A stretch of 44,627 nucleotides of DNA, taken from the NCBI RefSeq assembly GCF_048323755.1, contig NZ_JBLWFS010000030.1, positions 1 through 44,627 of the forward strand, in the 5' to 3' direction. This DNA is from Alkalihalobacterium sp048323755. GTDB lineage: Bacteria; Bacillota; Bacilli; Bacillales; Bacillaceae_F. Numbering within the stretch: the stretch's first letter is position 1; every line of letters begins with the position of its first letter. This document shows positions 23,817 to 32,108 of this stretch, in pieces. Under the pieces are notes generated by a model. The model did not search any database, had not been told where the DNA came from, and was given only the letters and a program-made list of their open reading frames with translations. The position numbers and the translations under genes are program-made.

Positions 23817-23829
23817 CATCAGCCACTAA

Positions 23830-24666
23830 TTACTTGATTGAATAATGAATACCTCTTTGTATGACAGCATCTTCTGTTAAGAGTTTGATTAGGTGTGCTT
23901 CTATTGTTTTCGTTGCAACAAAAAAAACACTAGGATGAATCGTATTTTCATAGATTTTTTCAGTTAATTGAGTTGCTGTTTGTTGATTGTATTTCTTCAA
24001 TAGTGTTTTGATTTGGTTTTCTCGTTGCAGTCGACGAGTTAAAACGAATTCAATTTGCTCATAAGGGTTTAGTACCCATTGCCCGTGACCAGGTCCAATT
24101 TTAGCAAGTTTGAGCTGTTTTAACCGATTTAACGTTTGCATATAGTCGCTCATGTTGCCTTCTGGAGGACCAATCCATGTCGTCCCTTCAGCAATGATAT
24201 TGTCACCAGCCAGCAAAACCTCTTCTGAAGGTATGAATACGTTTAAGTGCCCAGCTGTGTGACCAGGGCCGTGAATAATCGTTAAGTCAACATCAGCTAT
24301 TTGTAGAGTGGCGCCATCTTGTAAACAAGAAATACTAGTTATTGGTGAGATTGCTTTTAAGATGTCTTGTTTCTCATCTTCATGACAGTATACAGTAGGT
24401 GCCCAGTCACAGAATTGACGTACACCTGGTGCATGGTCACGGTGGGAATGGGTGAGGACGACTGCTCTTGGTTGGGCTAGGTTGTTTTCATTAATCGCTT
24501 TTACAATTTTGTCTCTTGTCTCTTTTCTATCATAGCCTGCATCAACTAGTAAGCTCTCATTCTCGTTTCCAATTAAATAACAATTTGTAGTCGTGTGTGG
24601 GTATAGTGTTGGAGTGGGAACAGGGACCTGAACAATTTTAATTTTATGGCCTACTTGCATAAACAC
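23830..24666 (-). CDS. MBL-fold metallo-hydrolase (LACTB2/glyoxalase-II-like)
   Basis: This 278-residue metallo-beta-lactamase-fold protein has the zinc motif THSHRDH (His73, His75, Asp77, His78), a later HGPGHTAGH and an Asp in LAGDN. A winged-helix-like C-terminal part (about 205-275) is the LACTB2-type extension. Likely a hydrolase of thioesters or RNA, but the substrate is unknown. AAGGAAGGTG precedes the ATG on the minus strand. It diverges from the membrane protein gene at 24805, with a 138-bp gap holding a palindrome. Confidence 0.85.
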   Translation of the reverse strand: MFMQVGHKIKIVQVPVPTPTLYPHTTTNCYLIGNENESLLVDAGYDRKETRDKIVKAINENNLAQPRAVVLTHSHRDHAPGVRQFCDWAPTVYCHEDEKQDILKAISPITSISCLQDGATLQIADVDLTIIHGPGHTAGHLNVFIPSEEVLLAGDNIIAEGTTWIGPPEGNMSDYMQTLNRLKQLKLAKIGPGHGQWVLNPYEQIEFVLTRRLQRENQIKTLLKKYNQQTATQLTEKIYENTIHPSVFFVATKTIEAHLIKLLTEDAVIQRGIHYSIK

Positions 24667-24747
24667 CTTCCTTTCTAGTTAATTATTTTATCCGATAACA
24701 ACTGATTCTCCTTTTCTCATCATATTCCTTTCAAAAAATTACTTACC

Positions 24748-24759
24748 AGTTAGCTAACT
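24748..24759. promoter_or_regulatory. 12-bp palindrome in the divergent region
   Basis: AGTTAGCTAACT is a perfect palindrome followed by eight Ts. It lies between the divergent metallo-hydrolase and membrane-protein genes and could be an operator for either, or a very short terminator-like hairpin. Confidence 0.3.
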
Positions 24760-24804
24760 TTTTTTCGTTGGGTCATGCCCACTTTTATATAAGGAGTTAG
24801 ACAA

Positions 24805-25239
24805 ATGAATTTACATGTGTTAACTATGGTGTTTCCTCTTTTGCTTTTGCTGTATCAAGTTATTATTAATTTTGTAGATCTTTTCCCATTTAATGACATC
24901 AAGGCAAAGGATAAGCGGTTAAGGAAACTTGAAGTATTGGGGAATTATCCGCCGCTCATTATCATCGCGCTTTGTTTTTACTTTAATACGTCTTGGAGTG
25001 TGTGGGTTGGTTTTGTATTAACTAGTATTATTTTGATGATGCATTTCTTTGCTTGGTGGATGCCTTATTTAACGGGATATCCAAATGGGGTACAAGGTGA
25101 TTACGAAAAATATTTCTCGCGGACATATAAATTTTTACCGAAAATTAAAGATCACATTGTTCCAGATGCAGAACATATTGGAATCGGTGTGTTACTCGTT
25201 GCCATCTTTATAGTTCAAGCGTTGTATCTTTTTGGTTGA
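24805..25239 (+). CDS. Four-TM membrane protein of unknown function
   Basis: This 144-residue hydrophobic protein has predicted membrane helices at about 5-25, 48-63, 66-86 and 122-142. A charged loop, IKAKDKRLRKLE, follows the first helix and a basic stretch, YFSRTYKFLPKIKDH, precedes the last. I do not recognise the family. TATAAGGAGTTAG gives a good ribosome binding site. It appears monocistronic. Confidence 0.7.
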   Translation: MNLHVLTMVFPLLLLLYQVIINFVDLFPFNDIKAKDKRLRKLEVLGNYPPLIIIALCFYFNTSWSVWVGFVLTSIILMMHFFAWWMPYLTGYPNGVQGDYEKYFSRTYKFLPKIKDHIVPDAEHIGIGVLLVAIFIVQALYLFG

Positions 25240-25347
25240 TGATAACAGAAAATCCCCTCGGAAGATGCATTTTTACGAATCTAAGGTGATCTTTAGGAGG
25301 GGATGAAATCTCTTATTGAAAGATGTTGGGGTGCAACTTAATTCGGA

Positions 25348-25497
25348 TTATTGCTCTGAATTTTGACGTCCTGTTGGAGAAATTGCTTTTTCTAGCTCTT
25401 CTTTTGATAACGTGTTATCTGATGTCATTCCATCGTTATATGGATTACCTTTTTGACTACCGTTTTTCTGATTAATTCTTTTTTTGTTATTAGTCAA
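25348..25497 (-). CDS. Small hydrophilic protein (49 aa), TTG start
   Basis: The minus strand carries AGGAG eight bases before TTG 25497 and a 49-codon open frame ending at TAA (25348-25350). The product is very polar, rich in Asn, Lys, Gln and Ser. It begins TNNKKRINQKNGSQKGNPYN and ends ISPTGRQNSEQ, without cysteine or tryptophan. Small proteins of this composition are common among spore-associated or acid-soluble proteins of Bacillus, but I cannot match it to a named family. An ATCCCCTC / GAGGGGAT inverted repeat (25252-25304) lies downstream of it and may act as a weak terminator. Confidence 0.6.
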   Translation of the reverse strand: MTNNKKRINQKNGSQKGNPYNDGMTSDNTLSKEELEKAISPTGRQNSEQ

Positions 25498-25611
25498 TGT
25501 ATTCACTCCTAGTTATGTCTTCACTAAATATGATGGCAATTTTAAAAGGAATTATGCTTTGTTTCTTCATTTAAGTTAATTGTACCAAGCAAAATAAATC
25601 TAAGAACGGAC

Positions 25612-25628
25612 TACCACCATAAGTGGTA
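25612..25628. promoter_or_regulatory. Inverted repeat upstream of the NAD(P)HX repair gene
   Basis: TACCAC-CATAA-GTGGTA is a perfect 6-bp stem with a 5-base centre, 48 bases before the start codon and without a T run. It could be an operator. Confidence 0.3.
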
Positions 25629-25675
25629 AATATTTTATGATAGTAGGTGTAGGTAAGAAAAGAGAAGGTGATCGT

Positions 25676-27223
25676 ATGAGAATAGTTACTGCAGCTGAAA
25701 TGTATAAGATGGATACATACACAATTGAGAAGATTGGCATTCGTGAAGATACCTTAATGGAAAGTGCTGGACAAGCCGTTGCAAATCTAATGATGAAGAA
25801 GCTAACTCCTAGTCAAAACATCATGATTGTTGCGGGTGCTGGGAATAATGGTGGAGACGGATTTGTTATCGCAAGAATATTAAAAAGTTACGGTTATCGG
25901 GTTGATTTGTGGATCATTCCACCGCCTGAAAAAATAAAGGGGGCAGCTAAACACGCTTTAGATGTCTACTTTCGATCGGGCTATGATGTCGAGTATTTCA
26001 CCAAAAATGAAGAAAAATTCTTTAAGGTGATGTCTACATACGAAGTAATTATTGATTGTCTGTTAGGAATTGGCGTAAAAGGTGATTTACGTCCCCCATA
26101 CAATCTAATCGTTCAAGAAGTAAATGGCTTGAAATCTGTCCAAGTCATTTCTGTTGATGTTCCGAGTGGAGTTGCAACTGACGGTGGAGAAGTAATTGAA
26201 GCAATTAAGGCGGATGCAACGATTACAATTCAAAATCCAAAAGTGGGTGCATTTACTTATCCGGCGGCATACTATTATGGGGCAGTTAGTGTGGCTGATA
26301 TCGGTATCCCGCCGCTTGTTGTCGATGAGTGTACAGAACGAAAAGAATTGTGGACGGAGCAACATGTGTTGAAGCACTTACCAACAAGACTGCCAAACGT
26401 GCATAAAGGTACGAATGGTAAGGGTTTATTGATCGGTGGGTCTCGGCAAATGACAGGTGCTGTTATGCTTTCTGCAAAGGCTGCGCTCCGAAGTGGTGCT
26501 GGTTTACTAACTGTCGCAGTTCCAGACGTCATTCATCCGATTGTTGCAACTCATTGTTTAGAGGCGATGTATTTGCCTTGTGCTACTGAGAAGGGTCATT
26601 TTCAAGGTGAATTAGCTGTTGATTTTGGTGCATTTGATGCAGTTGCCGTTGGTCCAGGTATGGGAAGAACAATAGGTGGACAAAAAGTAGTCGGAGAGGT
26701 TTTAAAGCATGAAGCACCTGTTGTTTTGGATGCGGATGCATTATTCCATGTAAAAGATTTGTTACCCCTTTTAAAAGAGCGTAAAGACCCAACTGTGTTA
26801 ACGCCACACACAGGTGAGATGGCTCGTTTATGCGGAATGCCTATTCTTGAAGTCGAACAAAAACGGTTTGAGTTATCTAAACAGTTTGCAGAAGAACATG
26901 GCGTTTATTTAGTACTGAAAGGGCCTTTTACAATTGTAACGACACCTCGTGGTGAGCAGTTTGTCAATCCAACTGGAAATGCGGGGTTAGCTAAAGGAGG
27001 TTCAGGAGATGTTTTAACGGGAATGGTCCTCGCCTTTATCATGCAGAAAGCGTCTATTCAAGCAGCGATTAGTAATGCCGTATTCGTTCACGGGAAAGCG
27101 GCCGATTTGTTACTTGAAGGTCAGCACACACTTACGGATATAATGGCTACGGATGTTATTGAAAAAATACCAAATGCTTTAAAATTGTATCAACTAGAGT
27201 ATGGAGAGAGGTGTTCGTTTTGA
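25676..27223 (+). CDS. nnr: Bifunctional NAD(P)HX epimerase / ADP-dependent NAD(P)HX dehydratase
   Basis: This metabolite-repair enzyme of 515 residues rescues hydrated NADH/NADPH. The N-terminal YjeF_N epimerase domain (1-215) carries AGAGNNGGDGFVIAR (53-67) and SVDVPSGV. The C-terminal ribokinase-like dehydratase domain (230-510) has GSRQMTGA, VGPGMG, LTPHTGEM and NPTGNAGLAKGGSGDVLTG with the catalytic Asp (about 445). The upstream in-frame ATG at 25637 has no site; AGAGAAGGTGATC directly before ATG 25676 decides the start. The next gene overlaps its stop by four bases. Confidence 0.92.
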   Translation: MRIVTAAEMYKMDTYTIEKIGIREDTLMESAGQAVANLMMKKLTPSQNIMIVAGAGNNGGDGFVIARILKSYGYRVDLWIIPPPEKIKGAAKHALDVYFRSGYDVEYFTKNEEKFFKVMSTYEVIIDCLLGIGVKGDLRPPYNLIVQEVNGLKSVQVISVDVPSGVATDGGEVIEAIKADATITIQNPKVGAFTYPAAYYYGAVSVADIGIPPLVVDECTERKELWTEQHVLKHLPTRLPNVHKGTNGKGLLIGGSRQMTGAVMLSAKAALRSGAGLLTVAVPDVIHPIVATHCLEAMYLPCATEKGHFQGELAVDFGAFDAVAVGPGMGRTIGGQKVVGEVLKHEAPVVLDADALFHVKDLLPLLKERKDPTVLTPHTGEMARLCGMPILEVEQKRFELSKQFAEEHGVYLVLKGPFTIVTTPRGEQFVNPTGNAGLAKGGSGDVLTGMVLAFIMQKASIQAAISNAVFVHGKAADLLLEGQHTLTDIMATDVIEKIPNALKLYQLEYGERCSF

Positions 27224-27609
27224 TTACATACAAGGAACTTCATCATGTTAGTTTACCGGTAACTAATTTAGAGAAATCTAAAACGTTTTATAGAGAGATA
27301 TTAGGGCTAATAGAACTGGAGCGACCAAATTTTGATTTTGCTGGGGCTTGGTTTCAAGTCGGTAAGCAACAAATTCATCTCATCGTGTTTCCAGAGTCAG
27401 AGATGATTAGACAGGAACGAGAAATTAGTACGCGTGACGCTCATTTTGCCTTGAGAGTTAACGATTATGACAAAGCATTAAAATGGCTGAAGAAACATAA
27501 CATCTCTTTCAAAGAAAACCGTTATAGTAAAAGCGGGTTTGCGCAAATTTTTTGTAGTGATCCGGATGGCCATATTATTGAGTTAAATGTGGATCAAAAA
27601 GATCTATAA
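27220..27609 (+). CDS. VOC-superfamily (glyoxalase/dioxygenase-like) protein
   Basis: This 129-residue protein has the betaalphabetabetabeta VOC repeats. Candidate metal ligands are His in ELHHVSLPV, His in QQIHLIVFP and Glu in DGHIIELNV. The phrases NLEKSKTFYREILGL and ARDAHFALRV-like STRDAHFALRV are typical of glyoxalase-like members, but the substrate cannot be given. The GTG at 27211 lies in the ribosome binding site AGAGAGG; TTG 27220 is 8 bases after it and overlaps the nnr stop (TTGA), so translation is coupled. Confidence 0.82.
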   Translation: MITYKELHHVSLPVTNLEKSKTFYREILGLIELERPNFDFAGAWFQVGKQQIHLIVFPESEMIRQEREISTRDAHFALRVNDYDKALKWLKKHNISFKENRYSKSGFAQIFCSDPDGHIIELNVDQKDL

Positions 27610-27706
27610 AGGCAGTGAACGGTGAATGGCAAATAGATATAAAAAGGGACGTCTTGTGAAAAGATGCACTTACACGACGAGGCTGGTTATTTTAACAAAG
27701 ATGTAA

Positions 27707-27939
27707 TGTCCTTCATAGAAGTGATGAAGGACAAAACAAGGAAAAACTGCAAGGGAAGTGTTCTTCATAGAAGTGATGAAGGACAAAACAAGGGAGAACA
27801 GCAAGGGAAGTGTCCTTCATAGAAGTGATGAAGGACAAAACAAGGGAGAACAGCAAGGGAAGTGTTCTTCATAGAAGTGATGAAGGACAAAACAAGGAAG
27901 AACTACAAGGGAAGTGTCCTTCATAAAGCCGATGAAGGA
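27707..27939 (+). repeat. Five-unit tandem array of 52-bp hairpin repeats
   Basis: Units begin at 27707, 27759, 27811, 27863 and 27915, exactly 52 bp apart. Each starts with TGTCCTTCAT (or TGTTCTTCAT in units 2 and 4), a 7-base loop AGAAGTG and ATGAAGGACA, forming a 10-bp stem. A 25-bp purine-rich linker follows (AAACAAGG, then AAGGGAAG). Unit 5 is truncated, with a changed loop AAAGCCG but its stem kept. The T/C change in units 2 and 4 keeps pairing as G-U on the plus strand. The array lies between the convergent VOC and beta-lactamase-fold genes. The first 100 bases (27610-27706) show nothing else clear. Confidence 0.92.
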
Positions 27940-27974
27940 ACTCTTAGACTTGTAAGGTGTCCCTTTTTCGCTTT

Positions 27975-29048
27975 TTATTCTGATCCTTGTGCATCGAGGA
28001 TTTTTTTTAATAGAGTTAATCTTTTTTTATTACTAACTTGATGAATGGTGCGGTTCAAAACATTATCTGAATTAACGCGGTGAACAAAGACTAGATTTTT
28101 TTCTGGGATGATATCGATCGATTGTCCGTACCTTCCGATCGCAGAGTAGAGACCTAAATCACTGAACTCATCAGTGTCTGCTACCCACCACATATACCCG
28201 TATCCATATTCTTCGATACCTAGAACTGGCGTATGAACGGTTGTACTTTCTTTAATCCATTCTTTAGGTATAATTTGCTCACCATCCCATACCCCATTTT
28301 GAAGAAACAATTGACCGAACCTTGCCATATCTCTTGCCGACATGCGAAACAGGTAAGAAGGGTGAATGGATCGGTTAACTTCTAACTTGTAAGACGTATC
28401 GTCTGTTGTATAATCTTCCATACCAATTGGAATAGCGATTCGCTGTTGAAATTCCGTAAATAAATCAGTGTTTGTTTTTTCTTTGAAAATGGTTCCTAAT
28501 ACATTGAAATCCCAATTGTTGTAATAAAAATGCGTTCCCGGTAAATGTAAGCCGCGATCTGGACGAGTCCACCTCATCCATAATGATTCTTCACCAGCCG
28601 TTAGGAAAACACCTGAACGCGATGTAAGTAAGTCAACGATTTTTGCTGCTTGTTCTTGCTCGGTCAGTTGCACATTGTCGATAACATCTAATTCTTTTAA
28701 AGTCGATTGAATATCAATGTTCCCTTCTTGTACGTGAATGCCGTAAAGAGCACTTAAGAAACTTTTTCTGACAGAATGAATATTGCTTTTTCTCGTCGTA
28801 TCTCCCCAAGACACAAGAACTTTTCCGTCGTAAATGACCATCGCAGCAGTTGAACCTAAAGAATCGTAATAACGTTTTGCCTCTTCTAATCGTTCTGATG
28901 ACCAGCCAGCACGTTCTGGCGTTTCATAATGTTGCCATGTTGAATGTGTAATGGTAGGTGTTGAATTTTTTGAACTTGTTAAAGTGTAAATGAATGTAAA
29001 AAAGATCCCAGAAAGGATAATAATTGGCCATTTCTTTTTACCGAGCAT
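27975..29048 (-). CDS. Serine hydrolase of the beta-lactamase / class C penicillin-binding family
   Basis: This 357-residue protein has an N-terminal membrane anchor or signal (residues 8-24) and a beta-lactamase-fold catalytic domain outside the cell. The SxxK motif is Ser92-Val-Arg-Lys95 (HSVRKSF) and a YxN-type motif is YYNNWDFN. The third box is not a clear KTG. The sequences AGWSSERLEEAKRY and SARDMARFGQLFL are usual in esterase/peptidase-like members, so it need not confer antibiotic resistance. AAGGATGAAT precedes the ATG. Its 3' end lies next to the 52-bp repeat array. Confidence 0.85.
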   Translation of the reverse strand: MLGKKKWPIIILSGIFFTFIYTLTSSKNSTPTITHSTWQHYETPERAGWSSERLEEAKRYYDSLGSTAAMVIYDGKVLVSWGDTTRKSNIHSVRKSFLSALYGIHVQEGNIDIQSTLKELDVIDNVQLTEQEQAAKIVDLLTSRSGVFLTAGEESLWMRWTRPDRGLHLPGTHFYYNNWDFNVLGTIFKEKTNTDLFTEFQQRIAIPIGMEDYTTDDTSYKLEVNRSIHPSYLFRMSARDMARFGQLFLQNGVWDGEQIIPKEWIKESTTVHTPVLGIEEYGYGYMWWVADTDEFSDLGLYSAIGRYGQSIDIIPEKNLVFVHRVNSDNVLNRTIHQVSNKKRLTLLKKILDAQGSE

Positions 29049-29184
29049 GATTAATTCATCCTTAATTAATAGGTTTCGTTCATTTTCTATTACCTAATTA
29101 TGTTTTATATTAGTTGTTTTGTTTATGCACTTCCAAAAAGCAACAGTGGATGTAAAAAGGCGTAACGACTTTTGCGTGCAGCAT

Positions 29185-30306
29185 TTAATTTAAGAACTTA
29201 GAAATGGAACGCATGGTTAGCGTTGATCGAGAAGTGTTCATCGTCGTTTTTTTTATGTCGACATTTCCAACTATATATTTACCAAATGGAAATAGATTAA
29301 ATAAATAGATCGTATAAATAGAGGCTAGAATGCTACCGAAAAACAAGATCAAAATTGTAAAGATACCTAGATTAATTGAGGTCAGACTAAAGACCAAAAT
29401 AAGTGCTGCCATATAGAGCGTGTGGAGCAAATAGATACCATAAGAATAGTTGCTGATGAGCAAGAAGATACTTGGAATTCGTTGCATCTTCATGGCTATA
29501 TAAAGGACCAGTGCTATTATACTGATCGTATGAAACAAAATATCAATTCGTTTTGAGCTGTGAATGGTAATAAATTCACTGTGGTACAAAAAAAGTAGTA
29601 GGAGGCTCGTTATAACTGGAGCGCTGAATACGAAATATTTGTACTGATTAATATAAGTAGTCACTATTTGATAATGTCTTCCAGTGTAGTACGCGAGTGA
29701 ATAATAAAAAATCCAACCTGGGAAGGGGATCCAATAGTATCGCTCCCAAATATAATCGCTAAACCAAACGTTCATGGAGTTCGTAAAATTAAATACCGAT
29801 AAATAGATAATATTGATGATTAATGAACTTGTTATGACGAGGATTGGTGAATGTTTGTCAAACCACTTCTTGAAAAAGACAAACATGAGATAGAATTGGA
29901 AAATAATGAGTACAAAATACGCATGGAAATCACCAATCAAAGCGTTTAAAAATACCTTTAGAGTAAATTGCTCGAATGAGATCAGTAAAAACGGCAAAGC
30001 GTATAGGACAGCCATACATATATAGGGCAATAAAATAAATTTAATTCTTTTTAGCAGAAATGGCTTATAGTCAATTATTCTCTCTTTGTAACTATAACCG
30101 AGAATAAAGGCTGTTATAAAAATGAACACAGGTGTTCCGTAATATAGGAAAACATTCAAAGAGTCTAGTATGATCAATAGGAAATCAGGCAGTTTTGATA
30201 AAACCCGTATATGCTCCGTACCCCATGCAATTGAATGCAGAAGTACGATCGTTAAACACGCAATACTTCTTAAAAAAAAGATTTCGTTTACATGGTTTTT
30301 TTTCAT
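29185..30306 (-). CDS. Acyltransferase family 3 membrane protein (OafA/WecH-like)
   Basis: This 373-residue protein has about ten hydrophobic segments and opens with NEIFFLRSIACLTIVLLHS, the usual start of the acyltransferase-3 family with its first-helix arginine and histidine. These enzymes O- or N-acetylate cell-surface sugars, peptidoglycan or small molecules; the acceptor cannot be told here. There are no glycan genes nearby. The ribosome binding site (AGAAAG, about 13 bases from ATG) is weak. It is transcribed away from the efflux operon. Confidence 0.85.
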   Translation of the reverse strand: MKKNHVNEIFFLRSIACLTIVLLHSIAWGTEHIRVLSKLPDFLLIILDSLNVFLYYGTPVFIFITAFILGYSYKERIIDYKPFLLKRIKFILLPYICMAVLYALPFLLISFEQFTLKVFLNALIGDFHAYFVLIIFQFYLMFVFFKKWFDKHSPILVITSSLIINIIYLSVFNFTNSMNVWFSDYIWERYYWIPFPGWIFYYSLAYYTGRHYQIVTTYINQYKYFVFSAPVITSLLLLFLYHSEFITIHSSKRIDILFHTISIIALVLYIAMKMQRIPSIFLLISNYSYGIYLLHTLYMAALILVFSLTSINLGIFTILILFFGSILASIYTIYLFNLFPFGKYIVGNVDIKKTTMNTSRSTLTMRSISKFLN

Positions 30307-30451
30307 AATAATTCAACATCTTTCTCTAGTTTCAAAGTTATACAACCGAATTTAACATATTTTTTCCATTTTTTAAAGCGACAAGCCTTTTGATAAGCTC
30401 AAGCGCCTCTGGTTTATAACTAGTTACCCTCAATATTTAATCTATAAACAT

Positions 30452-30508
30452 GGTAGCAGGTACCTTTACTCTTTTACTGTAGTAAAGGTACCTGCTACCG
30501 TGCTTTTT
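30452..30508 (+). terminator. Strong 19-bp hairpin with T run in a divergent region
   Basis: GGTAGCAGGTACCTTTACT (30452-30470) and AGTAAAGGTACCTGCTACC (30481-30499) pair perfectly around a 10-base loop, followed by GTGC and six Ts. The form is that of a rho-independent terminator on the plus strand, but no plus-strand gene precedes it. It could end antisense transcription or belong to a dispersed REP-like hairpin family. Confidence 0.75.
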
Positions 30509-30579
30509 TCTTACTTTTTTTACTATTTATTTTAAAAATTAGTTATAATATCGTTATAAAAATATTGAACAAATCGTTT

Positions 30580-30613
30580 AGTTCATATTCAGTTCATTTA
30601 GAGATGTTAAAAT
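30580..30613 (+). promoter_or_regulatory. Direct-repeat response-regulator site and -10 of the efflux operon
   Basis: AGTTCAT occurs at 30580-30586 and 30591-30597, 11 bp apart (one helical turn), ten bases before a possible -10 TAAAAT (30608-30613). It stands in place of a -35. OmpR-family regulators activate through such repeats, and one is encoded downstream of the pump. A second -10-like TATAAT is at 30544-30549. Confidence 0.45.
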
Positions 30614-30667
30614 GGCTAAAGTTAATAAAAGTTATTTATTTTGATTATATAGATGGAGGTCAAGAGG

Positions 30668-32089
30668 ATGAGGTTTAGAAAGCGTATTAGAGTTGGACTT
30701 CTAGCAACGACAATGTTAGTTGGACTTGGACTAGCTGGATGTAACTCTGAGACAACTAGTTCAGTAGAGGAAGAAAATGAGGAAGTTTCTTTTCCAGTTG
30801 AAATTAATGAAATTGAAAAAGGGGAGTTAGTTAGTGAACTAAAGCTTAATGGAAATGTCATGGCTGGTAAGGTTGTACCTGTCCTTCCGATGTTAACCGG
30901 CGAAGTTAAAGCTGTTCATGTTAAAAATGGCGATACGGTTAAGCGAAATGATGTCATCATTGAGATAGATGCTACTGACGTGGATTTAAATATCTCGCAA
31001 GCTCGTGCTGGTCTAGAAGCTGCTGAAGCGAATTTAAAGAGTGCTAAGTCAATGAGAGAACAAAGCATCAAGCAAGCTGAGTTACAGGTTCAACAAGCAA
31101 AAGATGTTCTCCACATGATTAATACGGCCAGCAAACCTGATGTTCCGCTCGATGATGTGCCTGAAGAACTGCAAGGTGTTGTTGATAGTTTACTAGATAG
31201 TAACATGCCAACTGAAAACGATAAAAAACAGGCTGAAAATGCAGTAAAGCAAGCTGAGATGGCATTGCAACAAGCGAGAGGTACGGATCAAATTTCGGCA
31301 GCTGAAGCTTCAGTAAAGCAAGCTAAGGTCGGCGTTCAAATGGCTGAACAGCAAAAAACACATGCTGTCGTGCGAGCACCGATGGCGGGAGAAATCAGTA
31401 ACTTTAATGTGACCGTAGGGGAAATGGTGTCACCCCAATCACCATTATTACAAATTGTACAGATGGACGAACCAATCGTTCAACTTAACGTAAATGAATC
31501 AGTTCTAGCCAATTTGCAAATTGGCGAATCCGTTGACATTCATATTCGTTCATTGAACCAAACGTATGAAGGTCAAATTAAACACATTAGTATTCTTCCA
31601 GTAGAGCAATCACGCGCGTATCCAGTAGAAATTGCATTGACAGAACCGGATGAAAACTTACGCATTGGAATGCTTGCTGAAGTACTCATTAAACCTTCGT
31701 TCGCAGTTGAAGAAATCTTAGTCCCTGCCAGCGCTGTAACTATTGAAAATGAGGAAAGAATTGTTTATGTGACTTCTGATGGAGAGCGAGTTGAAAGACG
31801 AGTTATTACGATCAAGAATGAAACGTCTGAGATGTATAGTGTTGAAAGCGGACTAGCAGAAGGAGAATACGTTGTTGTTAGAGGAACTCATCAACTATAT
31901 GATGGAGCGCTAATTAACATCCGTAATGATATTGGTCAATTGTTTGGACCTCAATCAGAAGAAAGTATAAATGATGAAGAAGAACAATCTGAAGATGAAA
32001 TAAAAGACGACGATATTGATGATGAAGAAGAAAATGATGAAGATACTGAAGATGCAGATAATGAAGAAACAGAACAAAATGACGCTTAA
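30668..32089 (+). CDS. RND efflux adaptor (membrane fusion) lipoprotein
   Basis: The adaptor links the RND pump to the outside. Its signal peptide ends in the lipobox LAGC (Cys25 from ATG 30668), so it is anchored in the outer leaflet of the membrane. After it come a beta-barrel/lipoyl half (PVLPMLTGEVKAVHVKNGDTVKRND), a long alpha-hairpin rich in A, Q and K (about 95-235), the second lipoyl half (VRAPMAGEIS) and the beta-barrel domain. The last 45 residues are almost all Asp, Glu and Asn, an odd acidic tail. The start is ATG 30668, 7 bases after GGAGGT; ATG 30653 overlaps that site. The pump gene follows after 19 bases. Confidence 0.9.
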   Translation: MRFRKRIRVGLLATTMLVGLGLAGCNSETTSSVEEENEEVSFPVEINEIEKGELVSELKLNGNVMAGKVVPVLPMLTGEVKAVHVKNGDTVKRNDVIIEIDATDVDLNISQARAGLEAAEANLKSAKSMREQSIKQAELQVQQAKDVLHMINTASKPDVPLDDVPEELQGVVDSLLDSNMPTENDKKQAENAVKQAEMALQQARGTDQISAAEASVKQAKVGVQMAEQQKTHAVVRAPMAGEISNFNVTVGEMVSPQSPLLQIVQMDEPIVQLNVNESVLANLQIGESVDIHIRSLNQTYEGQIKHISILPVEQSRAYPVEIALTEPDENLRIGMLAEVLIKPSFAVEEILVPASAVTIENEERIVYVTSDGERVERRVITIKNETSEMYSVESGLAEGEYVVVRGTHQLYDGALINIRNDIGQLFGPQSEESINDEEEQSEDEIKDDDIDDEEENDEDTEDADNEETEQNDA

Positions 32090-32108
32090 TCACAAACGGG
32101 GGTTCTAA

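Noticed and set aside
25252..25304. Rho-independent terminator after the 24805 membrane protein gene
   Set aside because: ATCCCCTC / GAGGGGAT pair, but the loop is 37 bases and no T run follows on the plus strand. It may act weakly for the minus-strand small gene.
27707..27939. CRISPR array
   Set aside because: The repeats are regularly spaced, but the supposed spacers are nearly identical, the repeat itself is a 27-base hairpin, and no cas genes are present.
30307..30667. Riboswitch or T-box leader for the efflux operon
   Set aside because: The strong hairpin lies upstream of the likely promoter, not in the leader, and no specifier, antiterminator or known riboswitch core motif was found.
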